Positions 8,239-18,893 of a DNA stretch of 64,000 nt are shown here, piece after piece. The notes beneath the pieces are model-generated. The model was given only the letters and a program-made list of their open reading frames with translations. It ran no database searches and was not told where the DNA came from. The stretch is from SHZI01 sp963802215. Lineage in GTDB: Bacteria > Pseudomonadota > Gammaproteobacteria > Steroidobacterales > GCA-2729495. Numbering within the stretch: position 1 is the stretch's first letter; the number at the start of each line of letters is the position of its first letter. The position numbers and the translations under genes are program-made. The DNA lies in assembly GCA_963802215.1 (NCBI GenBank), contig CAWDHQ010000002.1, forward strand, positions 744,001 through 808,000. The letters are read 5' to 3'.

Positions 8239-9438
8239 ATGGCAAAGACTCTCGGCTGGCTGATTGCCCTGCTCTACACCGTGCAGGCCGCCCTCGGTGT
8301 GCGCATGCCCCGCACGGAGAAGACGTCGCTGCTCCGGGAGGAGCTGCGCAGCTGGCACTACCTGATCGGCCTGATCCTGTTCGTGTTGCTCATCTGGCGC
8401 CTCTGGCGCTGGTACCAGGACCGCCCGGCCCCGCGGCACCCGGGCCTGACGGCGAACGGCCAGTCCTGGGCGAACCAGCTGGCCCTCGCCAGCTACCTCG
8501 TCCTGGCGGTGATGCCGATCCTCGGCATCAGCCAGGCCTGGACCGAGGGCCTCACGGTCCGCCTCGGGCCGTTCGTCACCCTGCCGCCGGTCGTGGCGGA
8601 AAATCACATCGGCTGGATGTTCTTCGGCTATTTCCACTCGGCCCTGGGCTTTTCGTTCACGCTGCTGACGCTGGCCGCCATCGTCACGGGCATCTGGCTC
8701 TGGCTGCGGCGTGGCGTCGGGTTGCTGGCGGCCTTCCCGCCGGGATTTGGCGCGCAGGTCTATGCGACGCTCGTGATCACGGTGTACGCGTTCTCGACCT
8801 TCAGGTCGCCGGAGCCCGGCGTCGGCGCGGTTGGCACCTTGCTGGTGGCCACTGCACTGGTCTGGGCCCTGGGCGCCTGGCTGAAGGGCCGTCGCCGGCC
8901 GGCCACTCTCGCCGGCGCCCCGGGCCTGCTCGCGCGAGGGGTCGCCGCGCTGACCGTCATTGCCTTCGTGGTGCTCGGCGCGCTGGGCCCGTACCAGATG
9001 TTCCGCGTGACACCCTGGCCCACGGGTGAAGTCGTGGAGGCAGCGGCGGATGTGACCTCCCACGAGGCGCCGGTGACGCAGGTCACCGTGACGCCGGAAA
9101 CCCCCTTCGAGAAGCAGGTGAAGGACGAGACCTACAAGTGGTGCCGCTTCTGCCACACGGTGGAGAAGGGCGGCAAGCACCTGGTCGGACCCAACCTCTA
9201 CGCCATCTTTGGACAGCGTGCGGGCACCGTGCCCAATTACTACTACTCGCCGGGCCTCGCCGAGGCCGGCCGCAACGGCCTGGTGTGGGACGACGCGGCG
9301 CTGGACAAGTTCCTGGCCGGCCCCGACCAGTTCATCCCCGGCACGAAGATGATCATCTCCAGCGGCCCCGTGAAGACCCCGGAAGAGAGGGCGGCCATCA
9401 TCAACATCCTCAAGCGCGAGACGATGCCGGCGCCGTAG
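8239..9438 (+). CDS. Cytochrome b561-type membrane protein fused to cytochrome c
   Basis: A 399-residue predicted electron-transfer protein. The N-terminal part has multiple membrane helices and is cytochrome b561-like, with candidate haem-ligand histidines (RSWHYLIG, ENHIGWMFFGYFHSALGF). Two further membrane helices follow, then a linker. The C-terminal 100 residues are a class I cytochrome c: haem motif CRFCH at about 302, VGPNLYAIFGQRAG, and axial Met in FIPGTKMII. The cytochrome c part would be periplasmic. The donor and acceptor are unknown; quinol-to-cytochrome transfer is inference. The stop is a REP TAG. Confidence 0.8.
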   Translation: MAKTLGWLIALLYTVQAALGVRMPRTEKTSLLREELRSWHYLIGLILFVLLIWRLWRWYQDRPAPRHPGLTANGQSWANQLALASYLVLAVMPILGISQAWTEGLTVRLGPFVTLPPVVAENHIGWMFFGYFHSALGFSFTLLTLAAIVTGIWLWLRRGVGLLAAFPPGFGAQVYATLVITVYAFSTFRSPEPGVGAVGTLLVATALVWALGAWLKGRRRPATLAGAPGLLARGVAALTVIAFVVLGALGPYQMFRVTPWPTGEVVEAAADVTSHEAPVTQVTVTPETPFEKQVKDETYKWCRFCHTVEKGGKHLVGPNLYAIFGQRAGTVPNYYYSPGLAEAGRNGLVWDDAALDKFLAGPDQFIPGTKMIISSGPVKTPEERAAIINILKRETMPAP

Positions 9439-9458
9439 GAGCGGCTTGAGCCGCGACC
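9435..9458. repeat. Single REP after the cytochrome b561-c gene
   Basis: GTAGGAGCGGCTTGAGCC-type palindrome starting at the stop codon of the cytochrome gene. One mismatch weakens the loop side. Confidence 0.8.
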
Positions 9459-9469
9459 TGTCGATTTCC

Positions 9470-9497
9470 TAACGCCGGCCTTACGCTCCTTTCACTA
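9470..9497 (+). promoter_or_regulatory. Candidate KdpE operator / kdp promoter
   Basis: TAACGC at 9470 and TTACGC at 9481 are direct repeats with an 11-bp step, and a weaker TCACTA follows at 9492. An 11-bp phase is typical of OmpR/PhoB-family regulators such as KdpE. The site is about 40-65 nt upstream of the first kdp-operon start. A GGAGG ribosome site follows at about 9522. Motif spotted by eye only. Confidence 0.35.
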
Positions 9498-9535
9498 GTC
9501 TGGGCCCCGCTGCCTTCTGGCAGGGAGGACGGACA

Positions 9536-9649
9536 GTGGAACTGACAGTCATTCTCGTCACGCTGGCGCTGGTCGCCACGACCTGGGCGCTGGGGTGGCT
9601 GGCAAGCCGCCTGCAGGCGCCGGATCGGGACCCGGAGCGGCACTCATGA
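9536..9649 (+). CDS. Small single-span membrane protein upstream of kdpF
   Basis: A 37-residue reading frame with a GTG start, preceded by GGAGG at good spacing. It consists of one hydrophobic helix (VILVTLALVATTWALGWL) and a short charged tail. Its stop overlaps the kdpF start as ATGA, so it appears to be the first cistron of the kdp operon. I do not recognise a family. It might be an extra Kdp accessory peptide or a leader ensuring coupled translation of kdpF. Confidence 0.5.
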   Translation: MELTVILVTLALVATTWALGWLASRLQAPDRDPERHS

Positions 9650-9738
9650 GCGCCGTCGATGTCATCGGGCTGGGCCTGGCCGTCGCGCTGGGCATCTACC
9701 TGGTCGTGGCCCTGCTGTATCCGGAGCGCTTCCAGTGA
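9646..9738 (+). CDS. kdpF: K+-transporting ATPase subunit KdpF
   Basis: A 30-residue single-helix peptide (MSAVDVIGLGLAVALGIYLV, then ALLYPERFQ). Size, the LxYPExF-type end and position directly before kdpA match KdpF, a small stabilising subunit of the KdpFABC pump. ATGA overlap with the small gene upstream and GTGA overlap with kdpA imply tight translational coupling. Confidence 0.85.
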   Translation: MSAVDVIGLGLAVALGIYLVVALLYPERFQ

Positions 9739-11477
9739 CCGCGCTGGGACAGTTGCAGATCGGGATCTACGTCGCCGCGCTGGTCCTGATGGCAAAGCCG
9801 CTTGGCGGCTTCATGGCCAATGTCTTCGAGGGCAAGAGGACCTTCCTGACGCCCTTGCTGGGCCCGGTTGAGCGGGGCATCTACCGGCTCGCCGGCGTCA
9901 AGGCCGAGGCCGAGACGGGCTGGAAGGGCTACGCGCTCGCGGCGTTGCTGGTCAATCTGGTGGGCTTCCTTGTCGTTTACGCGCTCCAGCGCGCCCAGGG
10001 TGTCTTGCCCCTGAACCCGCAGGGCTTCGGCGCGGTGACGCCGGATTCGGCCTTCAACACCGCCGTGAGCTTCGCCACCAACACCAACTGGCAGGGCTAC
10101 AGCGGTGAGACTACGATGAGCTATCTCACCCAGATGCTCGGCCTCGCCGTGCAGAACTTCCTGTCGGCGGCGACCGGCATCGCGGTGCTGATTGCCCTGA
10201 TCCGCGGCTTCGTCCGGCGGCAGGCGCAGCACATCGGCAACTTCTGGGTGGATTTCACGCGCAGCACCCTCTACGTGCTGCTGCCCCTCGCCACGCTGCT
10301 TGCCGTGATACTCGTTTCCCAGGGCGTCGTGCAGAGCTTCGAGCCCTACCAGTCGGTCACGCTCGTGGAACCGATCGCGGGGGAGACGCCCGTGACGGAG
10401 CAGGTCGTGCCGCTCGGGCCGGCGGCCAGCCAGGTGGCCATCAAGCAGCTTGGCACGAACGGTGGCGGCTTCTTCAACGTCAACTCGTCGCACCCGCTCG
10501 AGAACCCGACGCCGCTCTCGAACTTCCTGCAGGTGCTCGCCATCCTGCTCATCCCGGCGGCGCTCTGCTACACCTTCGGCCGCATGGTCGGTGACACCCG
10601 GCAGGGCTGGGCGGTGCTGGCGGCGATGCTGGTCATCTTCGTGCCGCTGACGCTTGGCGTGACGGCCGCGGAGCAGGCCGGCAATCCCCGTTTCGACACG
10701 CCGGGCATCGACCAGGCTGCGTCGGATGCCCAGGCGGGCGGCAACATGGAGGGCAAGGAGACCCGCTTCGGCATCACCAATTCCGCCCTGTGGGCCGCCG
10801 CGACGACGGCTGCTTCCAACGGCTCCGTCAACTCCATGCACGGTTCCTTCACGCCGCTGGGCGGCCTGGTCCCGATGTGGCTCATGCAGCTCGGCGAGGT
10901 GGTCTTCGGCGGGGTCGGCAGCGGGCTCTACGGCATGCTGATGTTCGCGCTCGTCGCCGTGTTCATCGCCGGTTTGATGGTTGGCCGCACGCCCGAGTAC
11001 CTGGGCAAGAAGATCGAGGCCTTCGAGGTGAAGATGGCCGTCATCGTCCTGCTCATTCCGTGCCTGGTGGTGCTGGTCGGCACGGCCATCGCCAGCGTGT
11101 TGCCGGTGGCCACCGCCAGCGTCGGCAACCCGGGGCCCCACGGGTTCTCCGAGATCCTCTACGCCTTCTCCTCGGCGGGCAACAACAATGGCAGCGCCTT
11201 CGCGAGCATCTCGGCCAACACGCCCTTCTACAACCTCGTGCTCGGAATCTCGATGTGGGTGTCGCGCTACTGGCTGATGATTCCCGTGCTGGCCATTGCC
11301 GACAGCCTGGCGGCGAAGCGGGCGACGGCCGTCACGGCAGGGACGCTGCCGACCCACACGCCGCTGTTCGTGACATTGCTCGTCGGTGTCGTGCTGCTGA
11401 TTGGCGCACTGACCTTCCTTCCCGCCCTGGCGCTCGGCCCCCTCGTCGAGCACCTGCAACTCATCGGGAACCGATAA
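9735..11477 (+). CDS. kdpA: K+-transporting ATPase subunit A
   Basis: Channel-like K+-binding subunit of the KdpFABC pump, related to the SKT potassium transporters. The 580 residues have about ten membrane segments and selectivity-filter-like loops (NTNWQGYSGETTMSYL; LGTNGGGFFNVNSSHPLENP; SSAGNNNGSAFA). The GTG start overlaps the kdpF stop. Length is slightly above the usual 557-580. Confidence 0.97.
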   Translation: MTALGQLQIGIYVAALVLMAKPLGGFMANVFEGKRTFLTPLLGPVERGIYRLAGVKAEAETGWKGYALAALLVNLVGFLVVYALQRAQGVLPLNPQGFGAVTPDSAFNTAVSFATNTNWQGYSGETTMSYLTQMLGLAVQNFLSAATGIAVLIALIRGFVRRQAQHIGNFWVDFTRSTLYVLLPLATLLAVILVSQGVVQSFEPYQSVTLVEPIAGETPVTEQVVPLGPAASQVAIKQLGTNGGGFFNVNSSHPLENPTPLSNFLQVLAILLIPAALCYTFGRMVGDTRQGWAVLAAMLVIFVPLTLGVTAAEQAGNPRFDTPGIDQAASDAQAGGNMEGKETRFGITNSALWAAATTAASNGSVNSMHGSFTPLGGLVPMWLMQLGEVVFGGVGSGLYGMLMFALVAVFIAGLMVGRTPEYLGKKIEAFEVKMAVIVLLIPCLVVLVGTAIASVLPVATASVGNPGPHGFSEILYAFSSAGNNNGSAFASISANTPFYNLVLGISMWVSRYWLMIPVLAIADSLAAKRATAVTAGTLPTHTPLFVTLLVGVVLLIGALTFLPALALGPLVEHLQLIGNR

Positions 11478-11479
11478 CC

Positions 11480-13597
<2,118 letters not shown>

Positions 13598-13628
13598 GTT
13601 CCGGGCGGTAGAACGTAGGAGTATCCAG

Positions 13629-14201
13629 ATGCTGCAAGAGATTCGTCCCGCACTCGTCGTCTTCGCCCTGCTGACCCTCGTCACCGGGGTGGCGTATCCC
13701 GGTTTCGTTACCCTGGTCGGCGCCGGACTCTTCCCGTCCCAGGCGACCGGCAGCATCATTGTTTCAGGCGACAAGCGGGTAGGGTCGCTGCTGCTCGGTC
13801 AGCCGTTCTCGGCTCCGGGCCACTTCTGGGGCCGCCCGTCGGCAACCGGTCCGCAGCCCTACAACGGCGGCGCGTCCAGCGGCTCGAACCAGGCCACGAC
13901 GAACCCGGCGCTGGCGACCGCCGTGGCCGCCCGGCTCGACGCCTTGCGGGCCGCCGATCCCGGCAACCGGAGCCCCGTCCCCGTCGACCTGGTGACGGCC
14001 TCCGGCAGCGGTCTCGACCCCCACATCTCGCCGGCCGCGGCAGACTGGCAGGTGCCGCGCGTGGCCCGGGCCCGCGGCATTCCGGAGACTCGTGTCCGGG
14101 AACTCGTCAGCGCGGCAACGGAAGGGCGCACTCTGGGAGTGCTGGGTGAGTCTCGCGTCAACGTGCTCGCCCTGAACCTCGCGCTCGACGGCCTGCGCTA
14201 G
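13629..14201 (+). CDS. kdpC: K+-transporting ATPase subunit C
   Basis: Single-span subunit that stabilises KdpFABC and aids ATP binding. The ATG at 13629 is preceded by a good AGGAG site and yields 190 residues: an N-terminal helix (ALVVFALLTLVTGVAYPGF), then the conserved periplasmic domain with ASGSGLDPHISPAAA, a KdpC hallmark. An in-frame start at 13590 would overlap kdpB and lacks a ribosome site. Confidence 0.95.
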   Translation: MLQEIRPALVVFALLTLVTGVAYPGFVTLVGAGLFPSQATGSIIVSGDKRVGSLLLGQPFSAPGHFWGRPSATGPQPYNGGASSGSNQATTNPALATAVAARLDALRAADPGNRSPVPVDLVTASGSGLDPHISPAAADWQVPRVARARGIPETRVRELVSAATEGRTLGVLGESRVNVLALNLALDGLR

Positions 14202-14211
14202 GCATAGCGCC

Positions 14212-16905
14212 ATGGCCCACGGCCGCCCAGACCCGGACCAGCTGCTGGCCCGTGTGCAGGCCGAGGAGGCGCGTGCAGCGCGGGGCAAGCTGCGGATCTT
14301 CTTCGGCGCCTCCGCCGGCGTCGGCAAGACCTACGCCATGCTGGAGGCGGCCCGCGGCCTGCGTACCACCGGCGTCGATGTCGTCATCGGCTACGTGGAG
14401 CCCCACGGACGCGCGGAGACCGAGCGCCTGCTCGAGGGCTTCGAGCAGCTGCCAACTCAGCCGGTCACCTACAAGGGCATCGTCCGGCAGGAGTTCGATC
14501 TCGACGCCGCCCTGCGCCGGCGCCCCGAGATCCTGCTGGTCGACGAACTGGCGCACTCGAACCTGGTCGAAGGCGAGCCACCCCCCCGGCACAGCAAGCG
14601 CTGGCAGGACATCCAGGAACTGCTGGCCGCCGGCGTCTCCGTCTGGACCACCGTCAACGTCCAGCACCTGGAGAGCCTCAATGATCTCATCGCGCAGATC
14701 AGCGGAATACGCCAGCGCGAGACCGTGCCGGACCACGTCTTCGACGAGGCCGATGAGGTCGAGCTGATCGACCTGCCGCCCGACGACCTGCTGGCGCGTC
14801 TCCGCGCCGGCAAGATCTACCTGCCCGACGAAGTGGGCACGGCCATCGAGCGCTACTTCCGCAAGCCGAACCTGCTGGCGCTTCGCGAGCTGGCCCTGCG
14901 CCGCACGGCCGACCGGGTGGACGCCGCAGCCCGCGCCTCCGTGCCTCTCGACCAGGCGACCCGCCCGCAGCTGGCCCGGGACCGGCTGCTGGCCGCCATC
15001 GGCCCGGACGAGCAGGCCGAGCAGGTGATCCGCGCGGGCAAGCGCCTGGCCGACGCGCTGGATGCCCAGTGGACGGTGGTCTACGTCGAGACACCGGAGC
15101 TCCTGCGGCTGCCGGAGCGGGAGCGGAACCGCCGCATCGACCTGCTGCGGCTGGCGGAGTCCCTGGGCGCGGAAACCGTCACGCTGGACGGCCCCACGGC
15201 CGCGGAAGCCGTGCTGGAGTATGCCCGGACGAGGAACACCACGCGGATCGTCGTCGGTGCGCCGAAGCGCCGCGGGTTGCGCGCGCTCCTGCGCCCGTCG
15301 ACTGCCACCGAGCTGGTGCGGCGAACCCAGGGCGTGGATGTGCTGACGATCAGTCCCAAGCCTGTGCGGGCCGACCGGCCGCCCGTGGAAGTGGCGTCCG
15401 ACGCCGGGCCGAAGCAGCCGATCCGGTGGGAGCGCTACGGCTGGGCGGCCGCGACCACGGTGGCCTGCACCGGCATCGCTGCGCTCATGTACGAACAGTT
15501 CGAGCTGGCCAACCTGGTGATGGTCTACCTGCTCGGCGTCACGCTGGCGAGCGTGCGGCTCGGCCGCGGGCCGGCGGTGCTGACCGCCGTCGCCAACGTC
15601 CTCGCTTTCGACTTCTGCTTCGTGCCACCGCGCTTCAGTTTCGCCGTCTCCGACGTGGAGTACCTGGTCACGTTCGGCGTGATGCTCATCGTGGCGCTGA
15701 TCATCGCTAGCCTCATGGCCAGCGTCCGCCAGCAGACCCGTGTGGCGGGTGCGCGGGAGCGCCGCACGGCGCTCCTCTACGCCATGAGCCGGGAGCTTGG
15801 CGCCACGCGGGGCACCACCGCGATGGCCCGGGTGGCGGTCCGGCACGTGGCGGAGGTCTTCGGCTGCGAGGCCGTCGTGCTGCTGCCAGATGCGCAGCGC
15901 AGGCTTCGGTATCCCGCGGACGCGCCCATGCCCGGGTCGTTGCGGTCGGCCGACCTGTCGGTGGCCCAATGGGTCCTCGACCACGGTGAACGAGCCGGCC
16001 TCGGTGCCGATACCCTGCCGGCCGCTCCAGCGCTCTATGTGCCTCTCGGGAATGCGCGTCCGCCACAGGGCGTGCTGGCGGTGCTGCCGGCGAACCGGCG
16101 GCGCGTGCTGCTGCCGGAGCAGCGCCACCTCCTGGAAACCTTCGCGGCCCAGATCGGCCTTGCGCTCGAGCGCGCCCAGCTCGCCGAGGATGCGGAACAG
16201 GCCCGCGTGGCCGCCGAAACGGAAAGCCTGCGCAACACCCTGCTGGCTTCGATCTCCCACGACCTGCGCACCCCGCTCGCCGTCATGGCCGGCGCCGGGA
16301 GCGCGCTGGCCGAGCATGATGCCACCCTCGATCCCGCCACCCGCGTGTCGCTGGCCCGCTCCGTGGAGCGCAAGGCCCACGAGATGTCCGAGCTGATCTC
16401 CAACGTGCTCGACCTCACGCGCCTCGAGTCCGGCCAATTGCAGCTGCGCCGTGGATGGGAGGCGCTGGACGACCTCGTGGGCACGGCGGTGCACCGGCTA
16501 CGGGAGCGATTGGCGAAACACCCGGTCCACGTGCAGATCCCGGATGACCTGCCGGCCGTCCATGTGGATCCCGTCCTGGTCGTGCAGCTGTTCGTCAACC
16601 TGCTGGACAACGTCGCCAAGTACACGCCGGAGGGAACGGCAACGACAGTGACGGCCGTCGCGGACTACGACGCCGTGCGGATCGTGGTCGAGGACCAGGG
16701 CCCGGGGCTGCCGGAGGGCGACGTCGCCCGGCTGTTCCAGCCCTTCCAGCGCGGGCACGTCGAAGGCACGATTTCGGGGGCAGGGCTCGGGCTCGCGATC
16801 TGCAGGGCCATCGTCGCCGCCCACGGCGGAGAGATTTCCGGTTCCCGCGGGGCCGGCGGCGGCGCCCGCCTGGAGTTCACGCTGCCCTCCAGGGAGCCGG
16901 CATGA
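14212..16905 (+). CDS. kdpD: Osmosensitive K+ sensor histidine kinase KdpD
   Basis: Sensor kinase controlling kdp expression. The 897 residues show the usual order: an N-terminal KdpD domain with Walker A-like GASAGVGKTYAMLEAA and the DELAHSN motif; a universal stress protein domain (about 260-390); four clustered membrane helices (about 405-505); a GAF-like region; the H-box SISHDLRTPLAVMAG with His at about 683; and the ATPase domain (NLLDNVAKYTPEG, GAGLGLAICRAIV). It starts 10 nt after kdpC, so pump and sensor form one transcription unit. Confidence 0.96.
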   Translation: MAHGRPDPDQLLARVQAEEARAARGKLRIFFGASAGVGKTYAMLEAARGLRTTGVDVVIGYVEPHGRAETERLLEGFEQLPTQPVTYKGIVRQEFDLDAALRRRPEILLVDELAHSNLVEGEPPPRHSKRWQDIQELLAAGVSVWTTVNVQHLESLNDLIAQISGIRQRETVPDHVFDEADEVELIDLPPDDLLARLRAGKIYLPDEVGTAIERYFRKPNLLALRELALRRTADRVDAAARASVPLDQATRPQLARDRLLAAIGPDEQAEQVIRAGKRLADALDAQWTVVYVETPELLRLPERERNRRIDLLRLAESLGAETVTLDGPTAAEAVLEYARTRNTTRIVVGAPKRRGLRALLRPSTATELVRRTQGVDVLTISPKPVRADRPPVEVASDAGPKQPIRWERYGWAAATTVACTGIAALMYEQFELANLVMVYLLGVTLASVRLGRGPAVLTAVANVLAFDFCFVPPRFSFAVSDVEYLVTFGVMLIVALIIASLMASVRQQTRVAGARERRTALLYAMSRELGATRGTTAMARVAVRHVAEVFGCEAVVLLPDAQRRLRYPADAPMPGSLRSADLSVAQWVLDHGERAGLGADTLPAAPALYVPLGNARPPQGVLAVLPANRRRVLLPEQRHLLETFAAQIGLALERAQLAEDAEQARVAAETESLRNTLLASISHDLRTPLAVMAGAGSALAEHDATLDPATRVSLARSVERKAHEMSELISNVLDLTRLESGQLQLRRGWEALDDLVGTAVHRLRERLAKHPVHVQIPDDLPAVHVDPVLVVQLFVNLLDNVAKYTPEGTATTVTAVADYDAVRIVVEDQGPGLPEGDVARLFQPFQRGHVEGTISGAGLGLAICRAIVAAHGGEISGSRGAGGGARLEFTLPSREPA

Positions 16906-17594
16906 CCCGGGCCATGCATCTGGTCCTCGTGATCGAGGATGACGCAGGCATCCGGGAGGTCCTGAAGGCCCTGCTCGAAGGTGCCGGGTACCGGATGGCC
17001 GAGGCCGGGACTGCGGGCCGCGGCCTGATCGAGGCCCGTTCCCACAAGCCCGACCTGCTACTGGTGGACCTGGGACTGCCCGACGGCGACGGGCTGAAGC
17101 TGATCCGGGACGTGCGCGAGTGGTCCATGGTCCCGATCGTCGTGATCTCGGCCCGCACGATGGAGGAGCAGAAGGTCGCGGCGCTCGACGCAGGCGCCGA
17201 CGACTACGTGACGAAGCCCTTCAGCACGCCGGAGCTGCTCGCCCGCGTGCGCGCCGCACTTCGCCGGCGTGCACTGGGCGCCGAAGATGCCCCACGGCTC
17301 GAATTCGGCTCTACTGTCGTCGACCTTGCGCGACGGAGCGCCAGTAACGCGGAAGGCGACCTGCACCTGACGCCCCTCGAGTACCGGCTTCTGGACGTAC
17401 TCGCGAGTCACGCGGGGCTCGTCGTTCGCACCCCCCAGCTGCTGCGTGAGGTGTGGGGGCCCGGCAAGGCCAGTGACTCCGGCATCCTCCGGGTGTGCAT
17501 CCGGAACCTGCGCCAGAAACTGGAGCCGGATGCACAACAGCCACGCTATCTGCTCACTGAAGTCGGGCTCGGCTATCGGCTGAAAATACAGTAG
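16902..17594 (+). CDS. kdpE: KDP operon response regulator KdpE
   Basis: OmpR/PhoB-family activator of kdp. It has 230 residues: a receiver domain with the phospho-acceptor Asp in LLLVDLGLPDGDGL, the conserved Lys in DDYVTKPFSTPELLARV, and a winged helix from about 130 (LTPLEYRLLDVLASH; VCIRNLRQKLE; GLGYRL). ATGA overlap with kdpD. The stop codon is the TAG of the following REP pair. Confidence 0.96.
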   Translation: MTRAMHLVLVIEDDAGIREVLKALLEGAGYRMAEAGTAGRGLIEARSHKPDLLLVDLGLPDGDGLKLIRDVREWSMVPIVVISARTMEEQKVAALDAGADDYVTKPFSTPELLARVRAALRRRALGAEDAPRLEFGSTVVDLARRSASNAEGDLHLTPLEYRLLDVLASHAGLVVRTPQLLREVWGPGKASDSGILRVCIRNLRQKLEPDAQQPRYLLTEVGLGYRLKIQ

Positions 17595-17645
17595 GAGCGC
17601 CTTCAGGCGCGATCTGGCAGCGGTCGCGCCTGAAGGCGCTCCTAC
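17591..17645. repeat. Paired REP after kdpE, with an extra half copy
   Basis: Inverted pair of the GTAGGAGCGCCTTCAGGCGC subtype. It is followed directly by a fragment of the other subtype (AGCCGCTCCTGCGG, to about 17660). It marks the end of the kdp operon and may serve as its terminator. Confidence 0.9.
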
Positions 17646-17674
17646 AAGCCGCTCCTGCGGTAACCTAGCGCCCC

Positions 17675-18769
17675 ATGCCCGATACCCAGACTCCAGTTCC
17701 AAGCGCCTGGACCACCGAGCGCATCGTCCGGCTCGTCGCACTGATCCTGCTCGGCGTCGCGGTCCTGCAGATCATCCTGCCGTTCCTGGGCGCATTGACC
17801 TGGGCCGCGATCATCGCGATCACGGTCTGGCCCGCCTTCACCTGGCTGACCCGCCGGCTCGGGGACCGTCCGGTGCTTGCCGCCAGCCTCTGCAGCCTCG
17901 GCCTGTTCCTGATCCTGATCGTCCCGTTCGCCGTGCTTACCGCTACGCTGGGCCAGGCCGTGCCCCAGGTGGCCGAGATGCTGAAGGACCTGGTCCAGTC
18001 CATTGCCCCGACGCCACCGGACTGGGTCACCGGCCTGCCGCTGATTGGTGGGCTGATCCGGGACGTCTGGCTCAGCGGCGTCTCCGACATGTCGGGCCTG
18101 GTCACCAAGGCGCTGCCGGCCGCCGAGGAAGCGGGGGTCTGGGCCCTGGCCCAGGGCGCGAACCTGGCCCTCGCGCTGCTGGAGTTCCTCTTTGCCATCC
18201 TGATTGCCGCGGTCTTCCTGATTACCGCGGATCGCTCCGCCGATCTCGCCGAGCGGCTGGTCTCCCGCCTGAACATCGGCGAGCGCGGCCGGATCATTCC
18301 GCTGGTCGTGGGCACCGTGCGCAGCGTGTCCATCGGACTGGTGGGCACGGCCTCCGTGCAGGCCCTGATCGCGGCGCTCGGCTTCTTCATCGCGGGCATG
18401 CCCGGTGTGGCCGTGCTCGGCTTCGCCACGTTCATGCTGGCCCTGGTCCAGCTGCCAACCTTTCTCATCTGGCTGCCGTCGGCCATCTGGCTCTATTACA
18501 CGGGGGAGACGGGCTCCGCGATCTTCCTCGGCATCTGGGGCGCGGCACTGGTGAACACCGTGGACAACTTCCTGCGCCCCTGGCTCATCAGCCGGGGCGC
18601 CAAGCTGCCCTTCGCCCTGATCCTCATGGGCGTCCTGGGCGGGTTGCTGGCCTGGGGCATCATCGGCCTCTTCATCGGCCCAACCCTGCTGGCCGTGGCC
18701 TACTCCCTGATCCGGAGCTGGATCGGAACGGCCCGGGAAGCCGTCAATTTGCCGCCATCCAGCGTCTAG
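17675..18769 (+). CDS. AI-2E family transporter (PerM/YdiK-type permease)
   Basis: A 364-residue polytopic membrane protein with about eight helices, arranged as the AI-2E exporter superfamily: helices 1-3, a long amphipathic loop (about 95-150), then a C-terminal bundle with GVPGVAVLGF-like and TVDNFLRPWLISRGAKLPF. The last motif is the most diagnostic. Substrates across this family vary (AI-2, Na+/H+ antiport, unknown), so no substrate is assigned. It stands between REP-bounded kdp and the methionine operon. Confidence 0.85.
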   Translation: MPDTQTPVPSAWTTERIVRLVALILLGVAVLQIILPFLGALTWAAIIAITVWPAFTWLTRRLGDRPVLAASLCSLGLFLILIVPFAVLTATLGQAVPQVAEMLKDLVQSIAPTPPDWVTGLPLIGGLIRDVWLSGVSDMSGLVTKALPAAEEAGVWALAQGANLALALLEFLFAILIAAVFLITADRSADLAERLVSRLNIGERGRIIPLVVGTVRSVSIGLVGTASVQALIAALGFFIAGMPGVAVLGFATFMLALVQLPTFLIWLPSAIWLYYTGETGSAIFLGIWGAALVNTVDNFLRPWLISRGAKLPFALILMGVLGGLLAWGIIGLFIGPTLLAVAYSLIRSWIGTAREAVNLPPSSV

Positions 18770-18865
18770 ATCGCCGACGTTCGCTGCCATTACCCCTGGG
18801 TCCGACCTGGGTTCGACGGTTCGGGCCCTGGCCTTGGCGTGCCCGTGAACCGGCGGGTTGTGGAT

Positions 18866-18885
18866 ATATAACGACTTCTTTATAT
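18866..18885 (+). promoter_or_regulatory. Candidate SahR operator
   Basis: Inverted repeat ATATAA-N8-TTATAT, with two further symmetrical pairs inside (GA/TC), ending 8 nt before the start of the ArsR-family gene. It is an AT-rich island in GC-rich DNA. ArsR-family SahR regulators of methionine-cycle genes bind ATAT-rich palindromes, so this is a likely autoregulatory site for the sahR-metF-metH operon. It overlaps the ribosome-binding region. Confidence 0.55.
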
Positions 18886-18893
18886 TTGCGGCC

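Noticed and set aside
10790..11479. Upstream in-frame extension of kdpB
   Set aside because: It lies wholly inside kdpA in another frame and is Arg/Ala-rich; kdpB family similarity begins after 11480.
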